Source: Macrosoma leucophasiata
Taxonomy: Eukaryota > Arthropoda > Insecta > Lepidoptera > Hedylidae
Assembly (NCBI GenBank): GCA_036365455.1
Contig: JAWQUS010000032.1
Span: forward strand, 16,872,001 to 16,936,000
Direction of reading: 5' to 3'
DNA: 64,000 nt
A model generated the notes under the pieces. That model did not search any database, was not told where the DNA came from, and worked only from the letters and a program-made list of their open reading frames with translations. How positions within the stretch are numbered: position 1 is the stretch's first letter; each line of letters opens with the position of its first letter. Of this stretch, positions 1-9,718 are shown one piece after another. A program made the position numbers and the translations under genes.

Positions 1-68
1 TTAGAAAGCAGTGCACATGGCATGGCAGGAATACTTCGATATATCTTGCGAGAAGGGGAGTTGATATC
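1..68. other. Left flank of the gypsy insertion
   Basis: No gene is visible. Positions 64-68 read ATATC and are repeated at 4709-4713 on the other side of the retrotransposon, so they are the left copy of its 5-bp target-site duplication. Confidence 0.6.
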
Positions 69-199
69 TATTATATATGTGGATTGGATACAAGTGAAAG
101 GCTCGCTGGTTTGAATCGCACTGGTTTATTAGTAGTCAGTTAAGTGCGTAGACGCAGCTACGCACACATAGGTATCAACTAATACACGCATACATACCA
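69..199 (-). repeat. 3' LTR of the gypsy element
   Basis: Direct copy of 4578-4708. It is preceded on the minus strand by the polypurine tract and followed by the target duplication at 64-68. Confidence 0.9.
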
Positions 200-210
200 T
201 CTCCTCCCTC
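200..210 (-). other. Polypurine tract of the gypsy element
   Basis: The minus strand reads GAGGGAGGAGA directly before the TGG that opens the 3' LTR. This is the expected plus-strand primer for reverse transcription. Confidence 0.75.
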
Positions 211-329
211 TTATCAGAGACATTATCAACCAAACCCCCGACTAGTTATACAATGGCAATAATATACCTAATCTCAATCACTGGGACGGACGGCGTAACA
301 CGAGTAGGTACCTTCGAGTTTCATGTTCA

Positions 330-3300
330 TTATCCGTCATTTTCATAATCATCAGCTTCATGGAATTCATCATCAGATTTACTGGCAGCAATGATTTCAT
401 CCCTCTCACTTGACATGTTCGGCTCATATATTTCGCCTCTCCTCCCCCTATCGACGTTACAGTGTTCCCAACCTAAAGAATCGTCAAAATCCTGAGAACG
501 TCTTGGTCGTGATCGGGTCCGCATGGTCGGTGAAAATTCATGCGGTGGTGAATGACACGGCGGCAGAGGCGAAGCTGTTGCTGTCGACGGAGATGGTGCC
601 GGTGACGGTGATGGCAGTGCCGACGACGGAGGCGGCGGCTGCGGTAGCGCGTGTACCACTTGATCAACTTCTGGTAAACATGTCGTATTATGTGTATGCG
701 TACTCGTGTTATCTTTAATACTGTCACGCGTCCCTTTGTAAAGCAGTAATTGATTTTTATGCCGTTTAATTAATCCAATTTCTTTAAAGTCTTTTATCAA
801 ATAAACAACTTTGCCTATCTTTTTAACAATAATACCTTGTTTCCATTTATAACTGGACTTGTTGAAAAACTTTTTATATAAAACTATATCATTTTTTTTT
901 AAAAGTCTCGTTTTGGCCGTAGTTTGTAATTTACTTCGCGTACACTGTTTTAATTTTACGGGTGTATGAATCTCGGGTGATGAGAGTGACGATGGTTCAC
1001 GCGTAATTAAATCCAGCCGGGATCTTAGATTATACCCAAAAACCATTTTCGCAGGTGAGATTCCCGTGGTAGTATGCATGGAATTGCGGTAGTCCATTAG
1101 ATATTTTAATAATTTAATTCGCGTGTCTTTAATGTTGCAATTAGACAATAGACATGACTTAATTCCTTTCTTTACAATTTTTACAAAACTTTCAGCTTGT
1201 CCGTTACTTGCGGGGTGATAGACCGGTGACGTAATGTGACATATGCCATTCAATTTGCAAAATTCTTCGAAGTCATGGGAACAAAATGCTGTGCCATTAT
1301 CACTCACTAACGTTTCCGGTAGCCCAAACCTTGATATAAAATCACACAACCTCTCAATTACAGCCCTCGAAGTGGTAGTACTCATAGTATAAACTTCCAC
1401 CCACTTAGTGTACGCATCTACTATCACGAGATAAGAACAATTCCTTATAGGACCTAAAAAGTCTATGTGAATTCTACGAAACGGGCGAGATGGGTATATC
1501 CAAGACGAGAGCGGGGCGCGCGGCGGGGTGGGACGCAACTGAATGCAAATCTCACATGAATTGATTAAAGTTTCCAAGGCTTTATCTATGCCTGGAAACC
1601 AAAATCTCGACCTAGCCTCAGCTTTAGTTTTTACAATGCCTAAGTGAGATGAATGTAGTTCTTTCAATATAACATCATATAAACTGCTCGGAATAACAAC
1701 TTTATGGCCTCGCATAACACATCCATTTTCAAAAGCCAGCTGTGATCTACAATTATAAAAAGGTAATATTCTCACATCATCAACTTTCTTTGGCCAACCC
1801 TGTAATATGTATTTTACAATCAGATTTAGAATGTAATCTAATTTTGTTTCCGTCCGTAACTTATTCATCGTGACCGGCATGCTTCCGTCTGTAACAAAAC
1901 AAACGTAAGCTGCTCGGTCACAGTCTATCTCGCTTTCGCCGAGTTGTTCGGTGCACGTGTCCGCGCCGCGGTCGCTCGCGGTGTGTGACGCGGGCGCCGG
2001 CAGACTCGCTCGAGATAAATAATCTGCACTATTATCCGAACTGCGAACATATTCGATAGCATAGTTATATGCACTAAGAAATAACGCGTACCGCTGTAAC
2101 CTATTTGCAGAGACCTCCGGTATGCCTTTATACGGTCCAAATATTGATATCAACGGCTTATGATCCGTACGTAATATAAATGGAACAGATCTACCATATA
2201 GGTATTGATGGAACCGTCGAACTCCAAACACGATAGCGGTCGCTTCCTTTTGGATCTGAGCGTACCTCTTTTCCGCGGCATTAAGGGTTCGGGACGCAAA
2301 ACAAATAGGTCTCTCAATGCCGTCTGCCTCTACTTGGGACAAAATTGCACCCAACCCGCTCGGGGACGCGTCCACGGTCAATATCAATTTGGTATTGGGA
2401 TTGAAATGCGTCAGCACCTGTTCCGACGTTAACACTCTTTTAATAGTGTTGAACGAGTTTTGATGCACTGAGGTCCACTGCCACTTACAACCCTTTTTTA
2501 GTAAGTCGTACAGTGGGCTAAGTATAGTGGCAGCGTTTGGTACAAAATTTCTGTAGTAGTTGATCAGACCCAAGAAAGATTGAAGTTGGCTAACATTACT
2601 AGGCGTCGGTGCATCTACCATAGCCCTAATTTTTTCAGGTGATTTTTTAAGACCATCCTTTGAAATTATGTATCCAAGATAGCTAACCTCATCCTTAAAA
2701 AAATCGCATTTCTCCCGCTGTAACGTCAACCCGGCGTCTTGTAAACGCTTTAGTACGGCATGGAGTCTATCAATATGTTCTGACATGTTCTTACCCGTCA
2801 CCAACACGTCATCTAATAGTACCAGAACTCCATCCAGCCCCGAAAGGACACACTCCATTGCGCGTTGAAAAATAGCAGGTGCGCTAGCTAACCCGAACAC
2901 CAGCCGAGTATACTGGAATAAACCGCGATGGGTATTAATGCAAGTAAAGCGCTGCGACCCCTCATCTAATAAAAATTGGTTATATGCCATAGATAAATCC
3001 AATTTCGTAAATTTCTCACCCCCGTATATTTTAGAAAATAATTCCTTTACTGTTGGAAGTGGATATTGGTCAATTATTAGCTGTTTATTAAGGCTCACCG
3101 AGTAATCGGCGCACAATCTAATAGACCCATTCCGTTTTAAGACTGGGACTATCGGCGAAGCATATTCGGAATGCTCAATAGGCTTGAGAATACCCAAATC
3201 GACCAACCTATCGATTTCCTTACCTACTTTGTCCCGTAATGCGAAAGCCACTGGGCGCGCTTTGAAAAAAACTGGTTTTGCATCATCTTTTAATATTAGC

Positions 3301-4544
3301 TTCACCTCGTATTTGTTAAATAAACCTAACTTATCCGAGAATAAAGTCGGATATTGGTCTTGCAAATCTTTAACAAATGAAGTTTCCTCATGACAGAAAT
3401 TAACTGGCATTAATTGTAAATTGAACCGGGATATGAAATCTCTTCCCAATAAGGGTGGGCCCCCATCACGGACCACGTACATATCCAATTCATGAGTCTG
3501 TCCCGTATATGATACGGGCACTCGGATCGTACCTAAACATACAATATGTTTACCATTATACGACACAAGCTTTTTGCGCGTTACTGACAATGGCACATCA
3601 TTAAAATTACTTTTGTAATAATTCTCCGATATTACAGTCACAGCAAAACCGCTATCAATTTCGAATTTTAAAATGAAATTCCTAATAAGTACCGATTCTA
3701 CCATGGGTTCTCCCCTAAACGAACGAATGTAAAAAAACTTACCATCATCATCACTCTCATCACCGACACGCACATCCACGTATTTCAATTTCGTACACAT
3801 TTTACGTAGGTGACCTTTCACGTGACACTTAGTACATTCGTAATTTGCGAATCGGCACTCTGACGACTTGTGATTCTTATAACCACATACACTACACTTC
3901 ACTTCCTTAGATTTACCATTGTTGGCGTGCTTGTATAACTTAAATAACTGGTTATCAGCACCCGGTGTATCGGTAGGTAGGGAACAGTCAACGCGGCGCG
4001 AACTGACCGCGACCGCTGCGCGCGCACAACACTGATTCTCTGCAAGCTCCACCGCTTTTGCAAGTGTGAGACCATCTAGATCTTGCACATAAAGCTTCTC
4101 TTTCTCGGGACCCGGCAGCATGCCCATGATGAATTTATCGCGGAGGGCCTCTTCTACGTTTAAAAACCTGCAGTGTTCGGTCAACCCCCGCAACCTCGCA
4201 GCCCACTGGGAATGAGTCTCACCAACATTTTGCGATGTCGCGTAAAACTTATGCCGTTCACTAAATCCCACACGTCTCGGAGTGAAATGATTGTCTAGAA
4301 GTTTCAAAATATCTTCATATGGAACTTCATCAAGCACTTTAGGCAACGCCAAATCCGTTGCTAATTTAAATGTGCCATCGGTGAGTGCACTCAGCAAAAT
4401 AGCCCTTCTTTTTATCCCCACGGGGTCGCTCTTCACATCGATCTCGTTCGCGATAAAATATTGTGAAATTCGACTCTTGTACGTCTTCCAATTTTGCAGA
4501 TTGTGGTCAAAATTGTTTAAAATTCCAAACTGAACACTCGACAT
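330..4544 (-). CDS. Gag-Pol polyprotein of the Ty3/gypsy element
   Basis: One 1,404-residue frame holds every enzyme needed for retrotransposition in the order gag, protease, RT, RNase H, integrase, which is the Ty3/gypsy order. The first ATG is at 4544; the open frame continues upstream only through the primer-binding site. Visible signs, numbered from that Met: a gag-like helical region to ~200; two CCHC zinc knuckles at ~217-250; aspartic protease DSG near 297, followed by LLGRDF; RT with LDLS (D~516) and LLDD (D~578-579); RNase H TVDAS (D~725); integrase HHCC (~964-1000) and the D,D35E triad (~1028, 1082, 1118). A proline- and serine-rich stretch and an acidic tail end the protein. No frameshift separates gag from pol, so Gag and Pol would be made in equal amounts unless another mechanism adjusts them. 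There is no envelope. Confidence 0.95.
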   Translation of the reverse strand: MSSVQFGILNNFDHNLQNWKTYKSRISQYFIANEIDVKSDPVGIKRRAILLSALTDGTFKLATDLALPKVLDEVPYEDILKLLDNHFTPRRVGFSERHKFYATSQNVGETHSQWAARLRGLTEHCRFLNVEEALRDKFIMGMLPGPEKEKLYVQDLDGLTLAKAVELAENQCCARAAVAVSSRRVDCSLPTDTPGADNQLFKLYKHANNGKSKEVKCSVCGYKNHKSSECRFANYECTKCHVKGHLRKMCTKLKYVDVRVGDESDDDGKFFYIRSFRGEPMVESVLIRNFILKFEIDSGFAVTVISENYYKSNFNDVPLSVTRKKLVSYNGKHIVCLGTIRVPVSYTGQTHELDMYVVRDGGPPLLGRDFISRFNLQLMPVNFCHEETSFVKDLQDQYPTLFSDKLGLFNKYEVKLILKDDAKPVFFKARPVAFALRDKVGKEIDRLVDLGILKPIEHSEYASPIVPVLKRNGSIRLCADYSVSLNKQLIIDQYPLPTVKELFSKIYGGEKFTKLDLSMAYNQFLLDEGSQRFTCINTHRGLFQYTRLVFGLASAPAIFQRAMECVLSGLDGVLVLLDDVLVTGKNMSEHIDRLHAVLKRLQDAGLTLQREKCDFFKDEVSYLGYIISKDGLKKSPEKIRAMVDAPTPSNVSQLQSFLGLINYYRNFVPNAATILSPLYDLLKKGCKWQWTSVHQNSFNTIKRVLTSEQVLTHFNPNTKLILTVDASPSGLGAILSQVEADGIERPICFASRTLNAAEKRYAQIQKEATAIVFGVRRFHQYLYGRSVPFILRTDHKPLISIFGPYKGIPEVSANRLQRYALFLSAYNYAIEYVRSSDNSADYLSRASLPAPASHTASDRGADTCTEQLGESEIDCDRAAYVCFVTDGSMPVTMNKLRTETKLDYILNLIVKYILQGWPKKVDDVRILPFYNCRSQLAFENGCVMRGHKVVIPSSLYDVILKELHSSHLGIVKTKAEARSRFWFPGIDKALETLINSCEICIQLRPTPPRAPLSSWIYPSRPFRRIHIDFLGPIRNCSYLVIVDAYTKWVEVYTMSTTTSRAVIERLCDFISRFGLPETLVSDNGTAFCSHDFEEFCKLNGICHITSPVYHPASNGQAESFVKIVKKGIKSCLLSNCNIKDTRIKLLKYLMDYRNSMHTTTGISPAKMVFGYNLRSRLDLITREPSSLSSPEIHTPVKLKQCTRSKLQTTAKTRLLKKNDIVLYKKFFNKSSYKWKQGIIVKKIGKVVYLIKDFKEIGLIKRHKNQLLLYKGTRDSIKDNTSTHTHNTTCLPEVDQVVHALPQPPPPSSALPSPSPAPSPSTATASPLPPCHSPPHEFSPTMRTRSRPRRSQDFDDSLGWEHCNVDRGRRGEIYEPNMSSERDEIIAASKSDDEFHEADDYENDG

Positions 4545-4558
4545 TTTTATTTTCACAC

Positions 4559-4576
4559 GCGGGTATATCGTCGCCA
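4559..4576 (-). other. Primer-binding site of the gypsy element
   Basis: One base inside the 5' LTR the minus strand reads TGGCGACGATATACC, the usual place and TGG start of a tRNA primer-binding site. The reading frame is open through it, but the first ATG lies downstream at 4544, so the site is better read as non-coding leader. The primer tRNA was not identified. Confidence 0.7.
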
Positions 4577-4577
4577 A

Positions 4578-4708
4578 TATTATATATGTGGATTGGATAC
4601 AAGTGAAAGGCTCGCTGGTTTGAATCGCACTGGTTTATTAGTAGTCAGTTAAGTGCGTAGACGCAGCTACGCACACATAGGTATCAACTAATACACGCAT
4701 ACATACCA
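4578..4708 (-). repeat. 5' LTR of the gypsy element
   Basis: Read on the minus strand it begins TGGTATGTATGCG and ends in an AT-rich run (ATATATAATA). It matches 69-199 base for base as far as I can read. It should contain the promoter of the element; no convincing TATA box or initiator was assigned. Confidence 0.9.
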
Positions 4709-5149
4709 ATATCGAACCATCCAACCGCTTATATCTAATTATATATTCGGTCGGTATTTCGGTATCTAATAGAATATTCGGTTCGTATTCGGTATTCGGC
4801 ATCTTTTCCACTATTCGTATTCGGCCGAATTATTCGGTTTTGGTACCGAATATATTCGGTTCGAATATTTCTATTTTATTGGCTACACGACACGGTATAT
4901 AACTACATGATAAATATTCTTATGTTATTTTATAAGCCGAAGAAATTCTATAAAGAATGTGTTGAATAAAGCTAATAAAATAAAACCATTAAATTACAAA
5001 TCAACATTTATTTTGAAATTTCAAATCAACATATTTTTAAACCTTTAGTCCTATAGTTAGTTACATGCAGTCTACATTTATTTTAAACCTTAAATCAGAA
5101 TTTATTTTTCAACTTTTATATTTAAATATAAATTAAAATCAATCTATTC

Positions 5150-5538
5150 CGAGCCATCCCAATCTACTGCGGCTGGTGTGGATCGCAAATGATTTGCTCG
5201 GTTAAGCGATACGGACGCAGTCGGGTGTGTGATAGGTGACCGCCAGTGGCAAGTTAAAATGCGCGTTTCCGTGCTTCGGAGGACACGTCAAGCTATCGGT
5301 CCCAGTTGCTATCGATAGATAGCAGTCGTTAAACCTTGTAGGAGGCCTTATGGGCGGGTTGAAAGCATCCGACAGTGGGTTGGCCATTAACCCTTATCTC
5401 CACCAGCCACCAACCCGCATTGGAGCAGCGTGGTGGAGTAAGTTCCGGTCCTCCCTCCAAGAAAGCGAGAGACTCGTGTCCTGTAGTGAGAAGTATGAAG
5501 GGTTGCCAATATTATTATTATTACTTTTGGTACTACCG
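5150..5538 (+). mobile_element. 5S-rRNA-derived SINE (SINE3 type), copy 1
   Basis: About 390 bp ending in an (ATT)n tail. The 5' part around 5190-5260 follows the 3' half of a eukaryotic 5S rRNA (GGTTAAGC..., then GGTGACCGC...). The 3' part carries the segment (GACTCGTG...) seen at the 3' end of lepidopteran LINEs. A second copy lies at 9120-9488 in reverse. This layout, a 5S promoter head plus a LINE-like tail, is the definition of SINE3. Short ORFs here are not genes. Confidence 0.7.
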
Positions 5539-5651
5539 CCCCATCGAACGCATCATTAACGCACACCACACGCTAAGGCGCCTTTGAGCACGCGCGCTTT
5601 ACCAACGCCGCATGGTTCCGAGCTCCGGGCTGCCGAGCGCCGGCTCCGAGG

Positions 5652-5890
5652 CTATATAGAGGCCCCATATTTTGACCGAGGCCAAAAAACTATGTCGTGT
5701 TGATAGGTGCCGTGAAATGGTTCAAAGATGCACATATTGATGTGCATGGACACTATTTTGAAAAGATACGAGTATAATAAAACGTGTGACTTGCTGGTTT
5801 GCTCAGTTTTTGATTTTCTTGGAACTTTTAGTGTAACCTTCGAATGCAAGTAGCGACACGTTAGAACCACGTTTACGCGGCAAAACAGTA
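5652..5890. other. Unassigned stretch, possible transposase tail remnant
   Basis: About 240 bp with a short open stretch on the plus strand that vaguely resembles the C-terminus of a mariner-type transposase (aromatic residues followed by HYFE). The match is weak and I do not claim it. Nothing else is visible. Confidence 0.2.
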
Positions 5891-6002
5891 AAAAGGTAAA
5901 CCGAATAATTCGGCCGAATATTCGGTTCGGTATAGGTTAAACAGAATATTATTCGGTATTCTGTTATTCGGTGAAACCACTATTCGGCGCATCACTACTA
6001 AT

Positions 6003-6440
6003 TATCCTTGGATAGACAACATAGCATTCAAGCGTAATGAATTGAAAATAGCCCTTAGATTGCGTTCAGGACACATTGCATCAAAAAAGTTCGCATTTTT
6101 ATTGCATAAAGTCTCTTCACCGAACTGCGACGACTGTAAAGTTGTTGAGGTTGTGACACATATTTTGATGGAATGTGTTCGTAACGAAAGCTATAGAATT
6201 TTAAATTTCGGTTCCAGATCTGGATATGTTAGCTATATGAACAGTGTTCTGACTTCACCAACTTCAAGTGAAGCTAGAATATTGTTTAAATTAGCAGATT
6301 TAGGTTTATCATGAAAACCATAGTATGTAGTTTGGTTTGGTATTTTGTTTAATTGGTATATTTCTTGTTTTGTGGTATTTACGGGATGATATGGTCGCAA
6401 TGCGACAAAGTCCTTTAAAAAAAAAATAAAAAAAAAATCT
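6003..6440 (+). pseudogene. 3' end of a non-LTR retrotransposon (I/R1/jockey-like C-terminus)
   Basis: An open frame to a stop at 6312-6314 encodes the C-terminal region typical of I-, R1- and jockey-like polymerases. It has a basic R-L-R-S-G-H-I start and a Cys-Cys-His-Cys cluster (CDDC...H...EC) near 6127-6177. It is followed by a short 3' UTR containing GCGACAAAGTCC and an A-rich tail at 6418-6437. Everything upstream, including the RT, is missing: this is a 5'-truncated copy. Confidence 0.6.
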
Positions 6441-7080
6441 TTGCGCACCTTCAATGGAAACACTGATCTCTTTACCCCGTTTAGTTGGGCTCCGCGCAGC
6501 TCCGCTTCAATGGAAATGCACCCTAATTGTTAAGAAAGTTATGCCTTCGGTATTAATGCTTTAACAATGAGGTTCTTCGATTAAATCGCTTAGGTTAATA
6601 TGGTGGTATGTACCAACGTACAGAACTATTATTTCTCTAACAATAAGTTGTCAAAAGCACCTGTACCATTTATATCAACGCCCTACTTTAAAATATCGTT
6701 TGGTGGCGTTGTGTCCTATTCGCAAAATGTCCAATTGCCCAATTCTCAATTGGTCCAATTCGCGATTTGTCCATTTCGCAAATTGTCCAATTGGCAAATC
6801 GTCAAATGAGCTAAAGCATGAAAGTATGTACCTAAGTCTTTTTTTTAGATCAGTTATTGTCTGCCTGACTTGCTTATTTTTTAGTTGATTTCAGGTAAAT
6901 GTTGATGTCGGTGGCCATGGGTGCTCGGCACCCACTATTTGAATTTCATGGGTGCTGTAGCTCCCGAGCACCCACAGAGTCAGACAATAACGGAGTCGGC
7001 ATCGGTGGATAATGGCTCGCTTTCGCAGGTCCTACTCGGACTCTGAGAGTCCCAGAGTCCCAGACAAAATAGGTAATAAT
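6441..7080. other. Intergenic repeat-like sequence
   Basis: No gene seen. 6715-6808 is built from variants of TTGTCCAATTCGC, probably a decayed simple repeat. 6915-6985 contains an inverted pair around GGGTGCTCGG and CCGAGCACCC. Confidence 0.4.
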
Positions 7081-7325
7081 CTATAGATATGAAAATTAGT
7101 TTTTCTTGGTCACGGCATCACGCGTGAATGGCTGGACCGATTTGGCTAATTTTGGTTTTGAATGATTTTTGGAAGTCTAGGGAAGGTTTAAAAGGTAATA
7201 TGAAGAAATTGAAGGGAAACAGTAAAAACCACAATTTTATTTTTCCATACAAATAGTCCGTATCTATCAAACCTTTGACACATTATTTCATTCTGAGGCA
7301 ATACGAAGTTTGTCGGGTCAGCTAG
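7081..7325 (+). mobile_element. Non-autonomous Helitron-like element
   Basis: Ends in CAGCTAG followed by T, the CTAG end expected of Helitrons. It carries the GGCTGGACCGATTTGGC and ACGAAGTTTGTCGGGTC stretches. A reverse relative, split by another insertion, is at 53725-54232. The 5' limit is approximate and there is no coding capacity. Confidence 0.6.
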
Positions 7326-7560
7326 TATAGTAAAAAACTCACCATCCATTTGGGTTCAATTTCTCCTTCTCCCACTCAGCACCACCATTCCCCATTTCAC
7401 TGGTATCACTGGACTGTTTTTGACATTATCACAATTTCACTGGTAACTTTGTTGTATCACTGATCAGTCACTACTTTGTCTAGGTACTAATTAGGTATTA
7501 TAAGTGTGAAAGTATGTTTGTCTAATAACTTTACCTTAAGATTCGAAATAAGTAATACTT

Positions 7561-8010
7561 TATTTTTAAAGAAAAATGGAAAGAAAAATATGACTTCAGG
7601 CGAGACTCTGGGACTACTGGGAATCTAGTCCAGCCGCTCTTCCAATTGAGCTACTGAAGCCCTGCCCGATTTTGTCAAATCTTTCCTTCACATGAAATAT
7701 ATTTCACAAGCATGTGTTAATGCGAAATAATATAAAAACAATTATTAAGGGTAAAAGCGACTTCTTTACGATATTCAATAAACTGAAAAGTCTATTATAT
7801 CGGTTGCCTAACTAGCATAGTTGGTAATAGATGGCGTTGCTGCTACCATAAAGCAATGCTACTGGGAATCTAGTCCAGCTATCTGGACTAGATTCCCAGT
7901 AGGTCGCGAGTTCGAGTCTCGCCTGAAGTCATATTTTTCTTTCCATTTTTCTTTAAAAATAAAATATATGCACACAAGCATGTGTTAATGCGAAATAATA
8001 TAAAAACAAT
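7561..8010. mobile_element. Inverted tRNA-like retroposon, copy 1, with 12-bp direct repeats
   Basis: Flanked by TAAGTAATACTT at 7549-7560 and 8011-8022. The left part carries a minus-strand tRNA-like sequence (7592-7661, with an internal deletion). The right part carries the plus-strand second half of the same sequence (7883-7930) and the complete 3' tail ending AAAAACAAT. The left end stops at the A-rich site TATTTTTAAAG. The middle (7690-7855) reads from one unit's tail into the head of the next, as in a multimer. See 36316-38974. Confidence 0.75.
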
Positions 8011-8022
8011 TAAGTAATACTT

Positions 8023-8352
8023 ATTTTGACGTAGGCCTACCTACTTTATTTTTTTCATAATTATATGATAATTATCCAAAAGTTATTAATTAAATACTAA
8101 CACCATGCTGATTCATAAAATGCGTGCGTGTTGTCTTTTCATTTTCATTTTTCAATAAAACAAGTAGGTACATACCAAAATAAAATAAAAAACATACATA
8201 TAAAAAATACAATGGAATTATGAAGTTCGTTTTGAAGTCAGATAAAATTTTTTTTCATCAATTCTGTATAGGTAGAGTTCTATTGTTGGAGTTTCAGTGC
8301 GTAGGCACCATTGCAATAAGCCCTATTCAGACCTACGCGTTATTCGCTACCG
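8023..8352. other. AT-rich DNA, nothing recognised
   Basis: No ORF, RNA or clear repeat boundary found. Confidence 0.5.
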
Positions 8353-8543
8353 ACACGGAGCGGAATACCGAGCGGGTTTCGCTCGGGCATTTTGTATGAA
8401 GTTCCGCGACTAAGAGCACACGGAGCGGAATACCGAGCGGGTTTCGCTCGGGCATTTTGTATGAAGTTCCGCGACTAGAGCACACGGACCGGAATACCGA
8501 GCGGGTTTCGCTCGGGCATTTTGTATGAAGTTCCGCGACTAGA
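8353..8543. repeat. Three tandem 64-65-bp repeats with a stem-loop in each
   Basis: Units start at about 8353, 8418 and 8482. Each contains CCGAGCGGGTTTCGCTCGG, which folds into a short hairpin, and ends ...TTCCGCGACTA(A)GAG. The units differ by only a few bases. The array abuts the 3' side of the tRNA-derived SINE at 8544-8775. The open frame through it is not a gene. Confidence 0.75.
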
Positions 8544-8775
8544 GAGGAACAAAAAAATAAAATACGCTTACACTCACAGCCCCACAGTAGGTCGTGGGTG
8601 CCGTTGTACACATACAACACATACACAAACACCCAGACCCGAAACAAATATCTGTATCTGTGCATACAAATATTTGTCCCGGTGCGGGGATCGAAACCGC
8701 GACCCTTCGAATCAAACGGTCATCTCACACCGCTGGATTAACCGGGTCGAACAAACCGCATCACCACGCGCTATG
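8544..8775 (-). mobile_element. tRNA-derived SINE (family with CCCGGTTAGTCC head)
   Basis: On the minus strand the head (8673-8750) is tRNA-like with a B box close to GGTTTCGATCCC. It is followed by a body containing ACAAATATTTGTATG and a GTGTTTGTGTATGTGTTGT stretch. The same family occurs at 14165-14335 and as a composite at 34797-35334. Probably pol III transcribed and LINE mobilised. Confidence 0.7.
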
Positions 8776-9074
8776 TTCCCCACGTCGTTAGCGCATAACG
8801 CGCAGCTTTACCTACGCATAGAATGATCACAGGCTAAAGAACGTACCTATCTATTATTTATGTCCTATGGTACCTAATGGAATGGGTCCTCGAGTTCGCT
8901 ACTCAAACACCAGCAAAGAAATTCTATTTCGTATCATTTCGACCAAAATTAGTTAATCTTATATTTTCTTGAGTAATTTAATCCATATTTATAAAAATCA
9001 AATTTTGTTCGTTAGTCTGGCTAAAACTCGAGAACGGCTGGACATGAATAAATCAGTAAGGTAAAAATAGTACC
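8776..9074. other. No recognisable feature
   Basis: AT-rich sequence; 9003-9040 has Helitron-like wording (CTAAAACTCGAGAACGGCTGG) without clear ends. Confidence 0.35.
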
Positions 9075-9600
9075 AGTGAATGTTCTTTTAGCTCTCTAGG
9101 TAATATTTCAAAGCCTTTAATAATAATAATAATAATGGCAACCCATTATACGTCCCACTGCTGGGCACGAGTCTCTCCCTTTTTTTGGGGGGAGGCCTGG
9201 AGCTTACACCACCACGCTGCTCCAATGCGGATTGGTGGAGGTGGGTGGGTTAGTGGCCAACCCACTGTCGGATGTTTTCAAACCGCCCATAAGGCCTCCG
9301 ACAAGGTTTAACGACTGCTATCCATCGATAGCAACCGGGACCGACGGCTTAACGTGCCCTCCGAAGCACGGAAACGCGCATTTAATTTGCCACTAGCGGT
9401 CACCCATCACACTACCCGACCGCGCCCGTAGTGCTTAACCGAGCAGATCACTTACGATCTACACCAGCCGCTGGGCCATGCGCGCTTCTCAAAGCCTTTA
9501 CCTTGTTTTTTTTCTGTAGGTAATCAATGAATGTTCTTTTAGCTCTCTAGGTAATATTTAAAAGCCTTTAACTTGTTTTTTTTTCTGTAGGTAATCAATA
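9075..9600. repeat. 75-bp tandem duplication, split by the 5S-SINE
   Basis: A segment starting GAATGTTCTTTTAGCTC and ending CTGTAGGTAATCAAT occurs twice. The first copy is cut by the SINE (parts at ~9078-9119 and 9489-9527); the second is at ~9529-9593. The duplication probably predates the SINE. Confidence 0.65.
9120..9488 (-). mobile_element. 5S-rRNA-derived SINE, copy 2, with 12-bp target duplication
   Basis: Complete copy in reverse, flanked by TCAAAGCCTTTA at 9108-9119 and 9489-9500. The minus strand starts near ATGGCCCAGCGGCTGG, has the 5S-like stretch CTCGGTTAAGCACTACGGG then GGTGACCGC, and ends with CAGCAGTGGGACGTATA and (ATT)n. The clean target duplication shows retroposition. Confidence 0.8.
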
Positions 9601-9718
9601 TAATAATTGCCATAATTCGTTGTACTGATAATGGCGATGGTGCAGCTGACTCTCTTGCCGCGTTCCCATCGATAGGAGTTGTAGCTAAGCTAACATAACT
9701 CATTCAAAAAGTTCCAAT

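Larger units (their letters stand above)
69..4708 (-). mobile_element. Intact young Ty3/gypsy LTR retrotransposon
   Basis: A complete 4,640-bp element on the minus strand. It has two 131-bp terminal repeats that look identical, a primer-binding site just inside the 5' LTR, one uninterrupted gag-pol reading frame, a polypurine tract before the 3' LTR and a 5-bp target duplication (ATATC). Identical LTRs and an open frame point to a recent insertion that may still be active. There is no envelope-like ORF, so it looks like an intracellular retrotransposon. The LTR is short for this superfamily. Confidence 0.95.
4730..5998. repeat. ATTCGGT-rich arms around a composite repeat (probable degenerate DNA element)
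   Basis: 4745-4870 is dense in variants of ATTCGGT and CCGAATA. The same motifs recur in opposite orientation at 5895-5990, ending GGCGCATCACTA, which resembles the GTGATGCGCC end of some hAT-type elements. Between the arms lie a 5S-derived SINE and a GC-rich stretch (5570-5650). The left end is blurred by the gypsy insertion, so the limits are uncertain. Confidence 0.45.

Noticed and set aside
4545..4577. Extension of gag-pol to an upstream non-ATG start.
   Set aside because: These bases form the primer-binding site and leader; the first ATG is at 4544.
5652..5870. Mariner-type transposase fragment.
   Set aside because: Only a short, weak resemblance; no catalytic motif and no terminal repeats.
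8333..8665. 110-codon minus-strand frame with repeated peptide.
   Set aside because: The peptide repetition comes from the 65-bp tandem repeat and the SINE next to it.
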